DNA of 48,313 nt from Nocardia sp. (lineage in GTDB: Bacteria; Actinomycetota; Actinomycetes; Mycobacteriales; Mycobacteriaceae), in assembly GCF_025465275.1 (NCBI RefSeq), contig NZ_JAODNK010000118.1, positions 1-48,313 on the forward strand, given 5' to 3'. Numbering within the stretch: position 1 is the stretch's first letter; every line of letters begins with the position of its first letter. Shown piece by piece: positions 16,665 to 25,054 of the stretch. The notes beneath the pieces were generated by a model. It did not search any database and had not been told where the DNA came from. It worked only from the letters and a program-made list of their open reading frames with translations. Made by a program: the position numbers and the translations under genes.

Positions 16665-17339
16665 CTACTTCTCAGTAGTAGTGGCGTGCCGGGTGCGGGC
16701 ACTGGCTATCAGCGAGCCGATCGCGAAGGCGAAAACCGGGAGACTGCCGAGCACGGCCCAGGAGTCACCCAGCCGAACATCGGGCAGCAGCAACACAACT
16801 CCCCGGATGATGCCGACGGTCACCCCGAGCACGCCGCCCAGCATGAATACCGCCATGGGCAGGCGGAGCCGGGCGGGGAGGGCGCGAAAAGTAATGCAGG
16901 CGGCCGCGAAAATAGCAGCGCCGCCTATGGTTACGGCTCCGGCGATGATCCACTTGTGTGCGGTGAGCACCCACTCGGGCGCGTCGAACGGGTCGTAGGT
17001 GGCCAGTAGGACGACCTCGACGGCAACCAGCACGGCATAGGCCGCTTTGATCAGTCCGGAACGCCCCCATGCCTGGGCGACCGCAATGGCGAGCAGCACC
17101 CCGGCCGCGACGAGTGAGACGTCGGCGATCAGCCCGGGCAGTCGCTCCAATTGTGTTGCCGAAGTGGTGAGATCGTCGCCCCACCGGTTGATGCCGGGCG
17201 CGCGCAGCAGCGCCCATACGGCCAGCAGTGCCAATCCGAGCGTCAATGGCCGGGATACGGGATTCGCCCAGCGCGGCGTCCGTACCGCCGCCGCGGCAGC
17301 GGCGAGCAGCGCGGCCAGAATCGGAACTGCGTTGTTCAC
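16665..17339 (-). CDS. hypothetical membrane protein coupled to an HTH gene
   Basis: A 224-aa protein with six to seven hydrophobic segments (~3-18, ~30-46, ~72-90, ~98-113, ~130-150, ~161-185, ~196-213). No catalytic motif is recognised. It begins 4 bp inside the end of the HTH gene at 17336, so the two are translationally coupled. XRE-type HTH plus multi-pass membrane protein pairs recur in Nocardia-like genomes (from memory) and their function is not established. The arrangement suggests that the membrane protein transmits a signal to the HTH partner or is its main target. Confidence 0.7.
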   Translation of the reverse strand: MNNAVPILAALLAAAAAAVRTPRWANPVSRPLTLGLALLAVWALLRAPGINRWGDDLTTSATQLERLPGLIADVSLVAAGVLLAIAVAQAWGRSGLIKAAYAVLVAVEVVLLATYDPFDAPEWVLTAHKWIIAGAVTIGGAAIFAAACITFRALPARLRLPMAVFMLGGVLGVTVGIIRGVVLLLPDVRLGDSWAVLGSLPVFAFAIGSLIASARTRHATTTEK

Positions 17340-17695
17340 TGGAACAGCCTTGCGCCGGCTTCGCCGCGCGACGGTTTACGCCGCGGCGAGTCGTTCTCCT
17401 CTTTGTCCCGGCGCAATAACTCGGTGAGCAATTGCCGGGTGCTCGCCTGCCGGATAGCGCTACCGGACCCGGCCCGCTGTGCCTCGGCTTCGGTGATGAT
17501 GCCGGCCACCACCTGCACCTCGACCGGATTGGCGCTGTAGGCGCGCGCGATCTCGATCAGCGTCTCCACCGGAGGCGTCGCCATTGTGAGATGCCGGGCG
17601 AGCGTGGCCTGCGGGATGCCCGTCACCACGGCCATCGCCCGGGTGCTGTCGCCCCCTGTCAGCTCCTCGACCCACTGCTTCAACGGCTCATGCAC
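17336..17695 (-). CDS. XRE-like helix-turn-helix regulator
   Basis: A 119-aa protein with a lambda-repressor-like HTH at residues ~16-60 (TRAMAVVTGIPQATLARHL is the turn and recognition helix; VETLIEIARAYSANPVEV follows). The C-terminal half is charged and ends in an Arg/Lys-rich tail. The start is GTG at 17695. A GACAAT hexamer ends 6 bases before it and no Shine-Dalgarno sequence is seen, so the mRNA may be leaderless. Two exact 11-bp repeats with CACGTG cores lie 35-65 bases upstream and are probably bound by this protein for autoregulation. Confidence 0.75.
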   Translation of the reverse strand: MHEPLKQWVEELTGGDSTRAMAVVTGIPQATLARHLTMATPPVETLIEIARAYSANPVEVQVVAGIITEAEAQRAGSGSAIRQASTRQLLTELLRRDKEENDSPRRKPSRGEAGARLFQ

Positions 17696-17729
17696 GGTGC
17701 CATTGTCGCATGCGGTTGCCTCGAGTTCG

Positions 17730-17760
17730 GGACACGTGCCAAGGGGTCAGGACACGTGCC
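17730..17760. promoter_or_regulatory. tandem operator upstream of the HTH gene
   Basis: GGACACGTGCC occurs twice, at 17730-17740 and 17750-17760, exactly 20 bp apart (two helical turns). Each copy is a near-palindrome around CACGTG. It lies just upstream of the presumed -35 region of the HTH gene at 17695 and immediately downstream of the 72-aa gene. It is a likely binding site for the adjacent HTH protein. Confidence 0.55.
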
Positions 17761-17768
17761 GGGGTCGG

Positions 17769-17987
17769 CTAGCGACTGCCGGTGCGCACGCCGTCGCGGA
17801 TTTGATAGACGCGGGAGGTGGTGATGTCACCGGCGGCCTTGGCGATGAGGAAAACTCGTGCGCCTGCGACCGTCGCTTCCTTGATCTTGTTGCGCCAGAG
17901 GTCGTCTGCCGTCTGCGCCGCCTGTTTGGCGGCCTCTCGGGCATCGGTGGCCGCGCGGACCTGTTCGAGGTACTGCTGCGTGGTCAT
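17769..17987 (-). CDS. small HTH-like protein, 72 aa
   Basis: A 72-aa protein starting at the ATG at 17987 with GGAAGGAA upstream. An N-terminal helical, coiled-coil-like region (LEQVRAATDAREAAKQAAQT, residues ~6-25) is followed by FLIAKAAGDITTSRVYQIRD, which reads as a helix-turn-helix of the resolvase/sigma-like type (A-x-x-AG-x-T-x-S-R-V-Y-Q-I). It is probably a DNA-binding accessory protein. Whether it works with the adjacent HTH/membrane pair is unknown; it is transcribed toward them but separated by the tandem operator. Confidence 0.65.
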   Translation of the reverse strand: MTTQQYLEQVRAATDAREAAKQAAQTADDLWRNKIKEATVAGARVFLIAKAAGDITTSRVYQIRDGVRTGSR

Positions 17988-18291
17988 CTCGGATTCCTTC
18001 CGCGGGTGCCGGGGTTCGCCGCAACGGTAGGCGAATCGATGAGTCGTAGTCAAGACTGCTTGCCCCGAAAATGACTCACTCTCGATGCTGGAGGCAGCAG
18101 AATCCGAGGTCAGTGGCTTGGCAAACGTCATTGTTGTGCCGAGCACACCGAACCCTTCGGCCGCGCGTATGTGGTTCGTCGTGCGTCAGATGTAGTTCGC
18201 TCTGCGCATAATGCGAATGTTCCGACTTGACCTCAACCTTTGTCGAGGTCGGAGGCTGGTGGTCGAGCGAAACAACCAGAGAGGCAAAGCG
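17988..18291. other. 304-bp intergenic region
   Basis: The left part holds the promoter of the small leftward gene, and the right part the MerR-type operator at 18229-18250. No further gene, RNA or repeat could be supported. Confidence 0.5.
18227..18257 (+). promoter_or_regulatory. MerR/SoxR-type promoter-operator
   Basis: TTGACC (18227-18232) is a -35 box. Over it and the spacer lies GACCTC-N10-GAGGTC (18229-18250). Nineteen bases after the -35 box comes a weak GAGGCT at the -10 position. A 19-bp spacer carrying a CCTC...GAGG dyad is the hallmark of promoters activated by MerR-family regulators (SoxR, BmrR and others). It drives the quinone oxidoreductase at 18292. No merR-like gene is in the window. 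Confidence 0.65.
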
Positions 18292-19281
18292 ATGCGAGTG
18301 GTCGAAGCGAAGGCATTCGGTGGACCCGAGGTGCTGGCGGTGAACGAAGTGCCCGATCCGGTGGCCGGTGCGGGTGAGGTCGTGGTCGCGGTGGCCGCGG
18401 CGGACGTGATGTTCCTGGACACCCTGCTGCGCAATGGCTGGGCCAAGGACTTCTTCCCCGTCGAACCGCCGTTCATCCCCGGCGGCGCGGTCGCGGGCGT
18501 GGTGGAGTCGGTCGGGCCGGACGTCGATCCCGAGTGGATCGGGAAGCGGGTGGCCACGCCGACCGCCGCCAGCGGGATCGGCGGCGGCACGCCGACCGGC
18601 GGTTACGCCGAGAAGGCCCTCGCCGAGGTGGGCACCCTGGCGGTGGTGCCCGAGGAATTGAGCATGGAACAGGCGGTGGCCCTTGTGCACGACGGCCGCA
18701 CCGTCATGGCCGTGACCGATCGGGCCGCCATTGCGCCGGGCGAGTGGGTGCTGATCACCGCCGCCGCAGGAGGTTTGGGCACACTGCTGATCCAGCTGGC
18801 GCGATCGGCGGGTGCGCGGGTCGTCGCGGCAGCGCGCGGTGAGGCGAAACTCGCACTGGCGCAACGACTCGGCGCCACCGAGGTGGTCGACTACTCGCAG
18901 CCCGGCTGGATCGATCAGGTGCGTGAACTCACCGGCGGCGTGCAGGTGGTGCTCGACGGTGCGGGCGGCGAGATCGGCGCGGCCACACTGGCAGCCACCA
19001 CTGCCGGCGGCCGGATCATCGGATACGGCAATGCCGCCGGAGGATTCGCGCTGATCGATGCCGAACAGGCGGCGGCACAGGGTATTGCCGTCGTCGGGCT
19101 GTTCGACATCACCACCGGTGACGTCGATTGGAATGCGCTGCACGAGCGGGCGCACGCCGAGGTGGCCGCCGGGCGGCTCGAAGTGGTCATCGGGCAGAGC
19201 TTCCCGCTGGCCGAGGCCGCCGCCGCGCACGCCGCCATCGAGGCCCGCACTGCGTCGGGCCGCACCATCCTCACGGTCTGA
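18292..19281 (+). CDS. zinc-independent MDR oxidoreductase (NADPH:quinone reductase-like)
   Basis: A 329-aa medium-chain dehydrogenase/reductase of the quinone oxidoreductase group. It begins MRVVEAKAFGGPEVL, has VPEELSMEQAVALVHDGRT before the cofactor domain, and the NADPH loop AAAGGLGTLLIQLARSAGAR. The zinc-binding cysteines of alcohol dehydrogenases are absent. Family enzymes reduce quinones or reactive carbonyls with NADPH. The ATG at 18292 is preferred; upstream in-frame codons lie inside the operator. The MerR-type promoter fits induction by electrophiles or redox-cycling compounds. A 100-bp gap precedes the next gene. Confidence 0.88.
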   Translation: MRVVEAKAFGGPEVLAVNEVPDPVAGAGEVVVAVAAADVMFLDTLLRNGWAKDFFPVEPPFIPGGAVAGVVESVGPDVDPEWIGKRVATPTAASGIGGGTPTGGYAEKALAEVGTLAVVPEELSMEQAVALVHDGRTVMAVTDRAAIAPGEWVLITAAAGGLGTLLIQLARSAGARVVAAARGEAKLALAQRLGATEVVDYSQPGWIDQVRELTGGVQVVLDGAGGEIGAATLAATTAGGRIIGYGNAAGGFALIDAEQAAAQGIAVVGLFDITTGDVDWNALHERAHAEVAAGRLEVVIGQSFPLAEAAAAHAAIEARTASGRTILTV

Positions 19282-19381
19282 CGGCTCCGGCTCCGGTCGG
19301 CGTGTCGGGGCTGTTCTCCCAGCTCCCGCCCGGATCGGCGGGCAAGCTGGGAGCCGGGCGGGGCTCGACCCGGAGGTAGCT

Positions 19382-20170
19382 GTGGGCTATTGGACAGGGC
19401 TGATCGGCGTGGTTGCGGCGGGTATGTGCCTCTGCGTCGTGCCCACTGCGGCGGCCGAGCCGAGCGTGCCTGTACCGGCGCCCGTCCAGACTCCCTCCCG
19501 CACTGCGATCTCCGTGCGCTCGGTGGTGCCCGGATTGGCGTGGGGCACGGCCAATGAGTCGGAGAGCGTCAGCGCGCTGTCTCTCGCCAAGCTGTACCTG
19601 ATCGATTACGCGCTGCGCCACGGCGACGCGTCCGCAGACGATAAAGACCTGGGGGAGCGCATGATTCGCTACTCCGATAATGCCGCCGCGGATGCCATCG
19701 CCGCGAAATATCCGCATGCCATCGATGAGATCGCCGCCGAGTACGGGCTCACCGCGACGCGCGGCACCGCCGAGTGGGGCACCTCCTCGACGAGCACCGC
19801 CGACGTGTCCGAATTCCTGGTGGCCAAACTGCGCTCGGATCCGGACAGCCCCATCCTGACCTGGATGCGAGGGCCCGGCGAGGTCGCCGCGGACGGCACC
19901 AGGCAGGACTGGGGCACCGCTCGCCTGCCCCGGGTGCAGGGCACCAAGTGGGGTTGGTCGGATACGGGGGTGCCGGAGGTGTCGTCGGCCTCGTTCGGCC
20001 CGGGCTTCGCCGTCACCGCCCATACCTACGGCACGCCCGAGCAGCAGACCGAGGATGTGCTCGGGGCGGTGAACGCGATGCTCGACGGGATGCCGGCGCC
20101 GGGGCGTGAGCTGTTGCACGCAATCCCGGGCTTGCGGCTGGATAGTTTTAGTTTCACAATCGTTGTGTGA
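19382..20170 (+). CDS. exported beta-lactamase-fold protein (class A-like)
   Basis: A 262-aa protein with a signal peptide (residues ~5-25, ending PTAAA) and a Pro-rich linker. Catalytic motifs are SLAK (Ser67-Lys70), SDN (98-100, in IRYSDNAAAD) and GTKWGW near the C-terminus in place of KTG. The first two are canonical, so a D,D-peptidase or beta-lactamase role is plausible, though the third motif is unusual. The GTG at 19382 has CGGAGG at good spacing and is preferred because the signal peptide starts there. The last 4 bp overlap the GTG of the MFS pump gene, so the two are co-translated. Confidence 0.8.
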   Translation: MGYWTGLIGVVAAGMCLCVVPTAAAEPSVPVPAPVQTPSRTAISVRSVVPGLAWGTANESESVSALSLAKLYLIDYALRHGDASADDKDLGERMIRYSDNAAADAIAAKYPHAIDEIAAEYGLTATRGTAEWGTSSTSTADVSEFLVAKLRSDPDSPILTWMRGPGEVAADGTRQDWGTARLPRVQGTKWGWSDTGVPEVSSASFGPGFAVTAHTYGTPEQQTEDVLGAVNAMLDGMPAPGRELLHAIPGLRLDSFSFTIVV

Positions 20171-21543
20171 TTACAACTGTCGGGGAACTCAGCAAGCAGC
20201 GTAAGACGCTGATCTTGGTCACCTGTTGTCTCAGCCTGCTGATCTCTTCGATGGACGCGACCATCGTGAATGTCGCCATCCCCACCATTCGGGACGATCT
20301 CGGCGCCGGGCTCAACCGGCTGCAGTGGATCGTGGACGTCTACACCCTGACCCTGGCCAGCCTGCTCATGCTGTCGGGCGCGGCCGCCGACCGCTTCGGC
20401 CGTAAGCGGATCTTCCGGATCGGACTCATCACCTTCGCCGTGGGCTCACTGCTGTGCAGCCTGGCGCCCAGCATCGATTTCCTCATCGGCGCACGATTTC
20501 TGCAGGCCGTCGGCGGTTCCATGCTGAACCCGGTCGCCATGTCGATCATCACCACCGTCTTCACCGGGCGCATGGAACGTGCTCGCGCCGTGGGTGTCTG
20601 GGGCGCCGTGGTCGGCATTTCGACGGCCCTGGGCCCGCTGGTCGGCGGGGTGCTCATCGATTCGCTGGGCTGGCAGTCGGTGTTCTGGGTCAATCTGCCG
20701 ATCGTCGCGGTCGCGCTCGTGCTGACCACGCTCTTCGTGCCGGAATCGAAGTCGGCCAAGTACCGCGGAATGGATTGGGCCGGACAGGCTTTGGCCATCA
20801 CCATTATGTTCACGCTGGTGTTCGGCCTGATCGAGAAGAAGCCGATCATCTTCGTACTGACCGCCGCGGCGCTCATCGGCTTCATCTGGCACGAGTCCCG
20901 GCACCCCTCACCCTTTATCGATCTGCGCTTCTTCCGCAGCTTCCCGTTCACCTCCGCCACCGTCATCGCGGTTGCCGCCTTCGCGGCGCTGGGTGCTTTC
21001 CTCTTCGATGTCTCGCTGTATCTGCAAGGGATACGGGGCTTTTCGGCCGTGCACACCGGTCTGCTGTATCTGCCGATGGCGCTGGGCATGCTCGTCTTCT
21101 CGCCGCTGTCGGGCCGGCTGGTCGGCCGGTACGGCACCCGGCCCTCGCTGCTGGCGGCCGGCGTGTTCATGACCGTCGCCGCGGTCGGCCTGACCCGGCT
21201 CGCGCCGGATACCCCGGTGTGGCAGCTGATCATTATGTTCGCGCTGTTCGGCATCGGTTTCGGCATGGTCAACGCACCCATCACCACGGCCGCGGTGAGC
21301 GGTATGCCGCTCGATCGCGCCGGCGCGGCGGCCGCGGTGGCCTCCACCAGTCGTCAGGTCGGTGTGAGCCTCGGTGTGGCACTGTGTGGCGCGCTCACCG
21401 GTTCGGGGCTGTGGTGGACGATCGCCATGTTCGCCGTCACCATCCCCATGCTGGGAGTCGCCGCGAACACCTCGTGGGCATACCGGACCCGTGATCGCGT
21501 CGCTCCGCTGCTCGAACAGAAGGTCCCCGCTCATGCCGGATGA
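20167..21543 (+). CDS. MFS transporter, DHA2 (EmrB/QacA) family
   Basis: A 458-aa proton-driven drug or metabolite exporter. Family signatures are SSMDATIVNVAIPTIRDDL in TM1, DRFGRKR in the cytoplasmic loop 2-3, GPLVGGVLIDSLGWQSVFWV (motif C) in TM5, and about 12-14 membrane segments. The GTG start overlaps the upstream stop by 4 bp. The MarR regulator gene begins 11 bp before this gene's stop, so pump and repressor form one unit. MarR repressors commonly control the exporter encoded beside them. Confidence 0.9.
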   Translation: MITTVGELSKQRKTLILVTCCLSLLISSMDATIVNVAIPTIRDDLGAGLNRLQWIVDVYTLTLASLLMLSGAAADRFGRKRIFRIGLITFAVGSLLCSLAPSIDFLIGARFLQAVGGSMLNPVAMSIITTVFTGRMERARAVGVWGAVVGISTALGPLVGGVLIDSLGWQSVFWVNLPIVAVALVLTTLFVPESKSAKYRGMDWAGQALAITIMFTLVFGLIEKKPIIFVLTAAALIGFIWHESRHPSPFIDLRFFRSFPFTSATVIAVAAFAALGAFLFDVSLYLQGIRGFSAVHTGLLYLPMALGMLVFSPLSGRLVGRYGTRPSLLAAGVFMTVAAVGLTRLAPDTPVWQLIIMFALFGIGFGMVNAPITTAAVSGMPLDRAGAAAAVASTSRQVGVSLGVALCGALTGSGLWWTIAMFAVTIPMLGVAANTSWAYRTRDRVAPLLEQKVPAHAG

Positions 21544-21952
21544 CACCCCCACCCCGGACCAGGTGTGGCGACAGATCACCCATCTGGTGATGGACAGCCG
21601 CGACGCCTACCGGCGTTCCGCCATGGAGCGAACCGGCCTGCCGTTCAGCCGAATTCGGGTGCTGCGGCGTCTGGCGGCCGGTCCGATGTCCGTCAAACAG
21701 GTCGCGTACGCCGCCACTCTGGACGCGCCCGCGGCCACGGTGGCGGTGAACGATCTGGAGGAACGCGGCCTGGTCGTGCGCGAGATCGATCCGACCAATC
21801 GGCGCTGCAAACTGGTGTCGCTCACCCGAGCCGGGCAGGAGGCGGTCGCGGAGATACTCGCCACGCCCGATCCCGCGCCGCCGCCCCTCGCCACCCTCAC
21901 CCCGGCCGAACTGCGCACACTCGCCGATCTGCTGCACAAGCTCGAAGAGTGA
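21533..21952 (+). CDS. MarR family transcriptional regulator
   Basis: A 139-aa winged-helix regulator. The recognition region is MSVKQVAYAATLDAPAATVAV followed by the wing REIDPTNRRCKLVSLT, preceded by a helical dimerisation part and ending in LADLLHKLEE. It overlaps the MFS gene by 11 bp. It probably represses the beta-lactamase-like/MFS/MarR unit in response to a small ligand. No operator palindrome was recognised upstream of 19382, so the site may lie elsewhere. Confidence 0.88.
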   Translation: MPDDTPTPDQVWRQITHLVMDSRDAYRRSAMERTGLPFSRIRVLRRLAAGPMSVKQVAYAATLDAPAATVAVNDLEERGLVVREIDPTNRRCKLVSLTRAGQEAVAEILATPDPAPPPLATLTPAELRTLADLLHKLEE

Positions 21953-21989
21953 CTTAACTGTGGGCCATCCGGGCCGTAGGGTGGGCCGG

Positions 21990-22778
21990 GTGCGCAACCG
22001 ACACTGGAAATCGACGGCGGCCATCTGCGGTGCACTACTGATCGCGGCGGGGGGAACCGGGTCCGCGGCCGTGCCGACCCCGGTGCAGCATCGGCCGGCA
22101 ATGGATCTGCCTGCGCTGCCGGGATTCCCGGTCGCCGGCCGGATCGTGGTCATCGATCCCGGCCACAATGGCGGTGGCGGTGCGCATCCCGATGAGATCA
22201 ATGCCCAGGTTCCGGACGGGCGCGGCGGCATGAAATCCTGCAATACCACCGGCACCAATGCCAATGATGGGTACAGCGAGCACGAATTCAACTGGGATGT
22301 GGCGCAGCAGGTGCGGGATCTGCTGACCGCGCGCGGCATTCAGGTGGTCATGAGCCGCGACAACGACACCGGCTGGGGTCCGTGTGTTGATGAGCGCGGC
22401 ACGCTCGGCAATCGGGTCGGTGCGGCGGCGGTCCTTTCCATTCACGCCGATGGCGCTCCCGAGGGTGACCACGGGTTCCATGTGGCCTACTCCTCGCCCG
22501 CGGTCAACGATTCGCAGGGCGATCCGTCGATCCGGCTGGCCACCGCGCTGCGCGACGGTTTGGACGGCAAGGGCTTCACCGAATCCAACTATGTCGGCTC
22601 CCATGGTCTGGACCCGCGCGCGGACCTCGCGGGGCTGAATTTCTCCACAGTCCCGGCTGCCCTGGTCGAATGCGGCAATATGCGCGATTCGGGCGATGTC
22701 GCAATGCTCGAATCCCCGGACGGGCGTGCCCGATTGGCCGCTTCCCTCACCGACGCGATCATGGGGTACCTCGGCTAG
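21990..22778 (+). CDS. N-acetylmuramoyl-L-alanine amidase (Amidase_3, Rv3717/Ami1-like)
   Basis: A 262-aa exported zinc amidase that cuts the muramic acid-peptide bond of peptidoglycan. A signal peptide covers ~8-27. Zinc ligands are His59 in VVIDPGHNGG, a Glu in YSEHEFNWD (97-99) and His152 in LSIHADGAP; the catalytic Glu is in ALVECGN. The Cys pair near residues 84 and 132 could form the disulfide known from Rv3717. There is no separate cell-wall-binding domain, as in Rv3717. The start may be GTG 21990 (chosen; signal peptide begins promptly) or GTG 21960. Confidence 0.9.
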   Translation: MRNRHWKSTAAICGALLIAAGGTGSAAVPTPVQHRPAMDLPALPGFPVAGRIVVIDPGHNGGGGAHPDEINAQVPDGRGGMKSCNTTGTNANDGYSEHEFNWDVAQQVRDLLTARGIQVVMSRDNDTGWGPCVDERGTLGNRVGAAAVLSIHADGAPEGDHGFHVAYSSPAVNDSQGDPSIRLATALRDGLDGKGFTESNYVGSHGLDPRADLAGLNFSTVPAALVECGNMRDSGDVAMLESPDGRARLAASLTDAIMGYLG

Positions 22779-22909
22779 ATCCGGGCTAGCACAACGGTCT
22801 CGGCGACTCACGGCGCGGGGTGTAAAGATGCCCGGTTTGCCGTGAGTACATTGACCAGGTCATTGCAGACTCCGGGAAACCGGACACTTGAGTTCCGGGG
22901 AGGACTCTG

Positions 22910-24862
22910 TTGACCACGACCGACGTACAGCCACGCTCGCGATTCGCGGCCTGGCTGCTCGAGGACGCGGGGGAGCAGCACTCCCAGCTACCCGGGCCCA
23001 TGACAAAACGCCCGCCCAAGGAACATCAGCATTCATGGTGGAAGGTGATGTGCCTGACCGGCGTCGACTACTTCTCGACGCTCGGGTATCAGCCCGGTAT
23101 CGCGGCGCTGGCCGCAGGCGTGCTCTCGCCGCTGGCCACCCTGGTGCTGGTGGCGCTCACATTGCTCGGCGCGCTGCCGGTGTATCGGCGGGTGGCGAAG
23201 GAGAGTCCGCACGGCGGCGGCTCCATCGCCATGCTCGCCAATTTCCTGCCCAACTGGTGGGGCAAGATCCTGATTCTGGTGCTGCTGGGCTTCGCGGCCA
23301 CCGACTTCACCATCACCATGACGCTGTCTGCGGCCGACGGCGCGGCGCATATTGTCGAGAACCCGAACGTTCCGGGCTTCCTGCACGACCAGAACATGAT
23401 CATCACGCTGGTGCTGCTGGCGCTGCTGGCGGCGGTGTTCCTGAAGGGCTTCAGTGAGGCCATCAGCATCGCGGTCGTGCTCGTCGGGGTGTACCTCGCG
23501 CTGAACGTGGTGGTCGCGGTGGTCGGCATCGTCAAGGTGGCCGAGAACGGGTCCATGGTCACCGACTGGACCCATGCGCTCACCGCGCAGCACGGCAGTC
23601 CGATAGCCATGATCGGCGTCGCGCTGCTGGTGTTTCCGAAACTGGCACTTGGTCTTTCGGGATTCGAGACCGGTGTGGCGGTGATGCCGCAGATCAAGGG
23701 CTGCCCGGAGGACACCGAGGAATTCCCCCGCATGCGCATTGTCGGTGCGCGCAAACTGCTGACCACGGCCGCGTTCATCATGAGCGGCTTCCTCATCATC
23801 ACCAGTTTCATCACCACCATCCTGATTCCGGAGGATGCGTTCAAGGACGGCGGACCGGCCAATGGCCGTGCGCTCGCGTACCTGGCGCATCAGTATCTGG
23901 GCAATGGTTTCGGCACGGTCTACGACATCAGCACCATTGCCATCCTGTGGTTCGCCGGCGCCTCGGCCATGGCCGGCCTGCTGAATCTGGTGCCGCGCTA
24001 TCTGCCGCGCTTCGGCATGGCGCCGGAGTGGGCGCGCCAGATTCGGCCGCTGGTGCTGGTTTTCGCGGGGGTCTCGTTCGGTATCACCTGGTATTTCAAT
24101 GCCAGTGTCGACGCGCAGGGCGCGGCCTATGCGACCGGTGTGCTGGTGCTCATCACCTCGGCGGCGGTCGCGGTGACGCTGTCGGCGGCGCGGAAGAAGC
24201 AGCGGTCGCGGGTCTTCGCCTTCGGTGTGGTGTCGGCGATCTTCGTCTACACCACCATCGACAATGTGATCGAGAAGCCGGAGGGCGCGCAACTGGCCCT
24301 GCTGTTCATTCTGGCGATTCTTGTGGTGTCGTTCGCTTCCCGATTCCGCCGGGCCTTCGAACTGCGTGCCGTGCACGTGACCTTCGACGAGAAGGCCGCG
24401 CAGATGATCGACGATCTGGCCGCGCGCGGCGAGGTCCGCATCGTCACGCACGATATCGATAATCGGCAGCCGGAGGAGTACGCGGAGAAGGAAGCCGATC
24501 AGCGGCGCGAAAGCCATATCCCCGCGGAGGAGCCGATTCTCTTCCTCGAGGTCATCGTCCGGGACCCGTCCGAGTTCAGCACCGAATTGCTGGTCACCGA
24601 GGTGGATGTGGACCAGTACCACATCCTTTCGGTCGAGGCCGCGGCCGTGCCGAACTGTATTGCCGCCATCCTGCTGGCCATTCGCGATCGCACCGGGGCG
24701 CCCCCGCACGTGTATTTCGAATGGACCGAGGGCAATCCGCTGACCAACCTGATGCGGTTCATGTTCTTCGGTGAGGGCGAGGTCGCTCCGGTGACCCGCG
24801 AAATCCTGCGCCGGGCCGTGCCCCGCAGGTCGCAGCGGCCGCACGTGCACGTCGACAGCTGA
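22910..24862 (+). CDS. APC family amino-acid permease-like transporter
   Basis: A 650-aa membrane protein. About 45 hydrophilic N-terminal residues precede a 12-TM permease core starting VMCLTGVDYFSTLGYQPGIA; the phrase YFSTLGYQPG replaces the usual APC start, and ESPHGGGS follows. From ~residue 490 a ~150-residue cytosolic domain begins (VTFDEKAAQMIDDLAARGEV, then ILFLEVIVRDPSEFSTELLV), probably regulatory. The TTG start at 22910 is supported by GGGGAGGA five bases upstream. Family members move amino acids or polyamines; the substrate is unknown. A terminator follows at 24878. Confidence 0.85.
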   Translation: MTTTDVQPRSRFAAWLLEDAGEQHSQLPGPMTKRPPKEHQHSWWKVMCLTGVDYFSTLGYQPGIAALAAGVLSPLATLVLVALTLLGALPVYRRVAKESPHGGGSIAMLANFLPNWWGKILILVLLGFAATDFTITMTLSAADGAAHIVENPNVPGFLHDQNMIITLVLLALLAAVFLKGFSEAISIAVVLVGVYLALNVVVAVVGIVKVAENGSMVTDWTHALTAQHGSPIAMIGVALLVFPKLALGLSGFETGVAVMPQIKGCPEDTEEFPRMRIVGARKLLTTAAFIMSGFLIITSFITTILIPEDAFKDGGPANGRALAYLAHQYLGNGFGTVYDISTIAILWFAGASAMAGLLNLVPRYLPRFGMAPEWARQIRPLVLVFAGVSFGITWYFNASVDAQGAAYATGVLVLITSAAVAVTLSAARKKQRSRVFAFGVVSAIFVYTTIDNVIEKPEGAQLALLFILAILVVSFASRFRRAFELRAVHVTFDEKAAQMIDDLAARGEVRIVTHDIDNRQPEEYAEKEADQRRESHIPAEEPILFLEVIVRDPSEFSTELLVTEVDVDQYHILSVEAAAVPNCIAAILLAIRDRTGAPPHVYFEWTEGNPLTNLMRFMFFGEGEVAPVTREILRRAVPRRSQRPHVHVDS

Positions 24863-24877
24863 CCTTCCGAAACCGTC

Positions 24878-24909
24878 CGGCCCCGCTGACGCACTGCGCA
24901 GCGGGGCCG
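24878..24909. terminator. terminator after the permease gene
   Basis: CGGCCCCGCTG / CAGCGGGGCCG, a perfect 11-bp stem with a 10-base loop, followed by TTCTCG. It lies 15 bases after the permease stop. Confidence 0.8.
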
Positions 24910-24955
24910 TTCTCGTGCTGTCACCGGTTTAGATGTAACCGTGGGTTTCATGTAC

Positions 24956-24987
24956 GCGTAGAATATTGCTACGCTCACGAAGCAATA
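24956..24987. promoter_or_regulatory. two overlapping operators before the EphD operon
   Basis: GCGTAG-N7-CTACGC (24956-24974) overlaps TATTGCT-N10-AGCAATA (24964-24987). A TAGAAT hexamer that could be the -10 box lies inside the first. The region precedes the gene at 25055. Both dyads are of the size bound by TetR-family dimers. No tetR gene is in the window. Confidence 0.55.
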
Positions 24988-25054
24988 GGTGACTGTGGGT
25001 CCGCTCACCCGGGTCTCCGACAACGCTGTCAAGAACTCGACACCAGGAGTATCG

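Noticed and set aside
23033..24850. 605-codon minus-strand frame opposite the permease
   Set aside because: It is an antisense shadow rich in His, Gln and Arg, with no family signature, while the plus strand encodes a clear membrane transporter.
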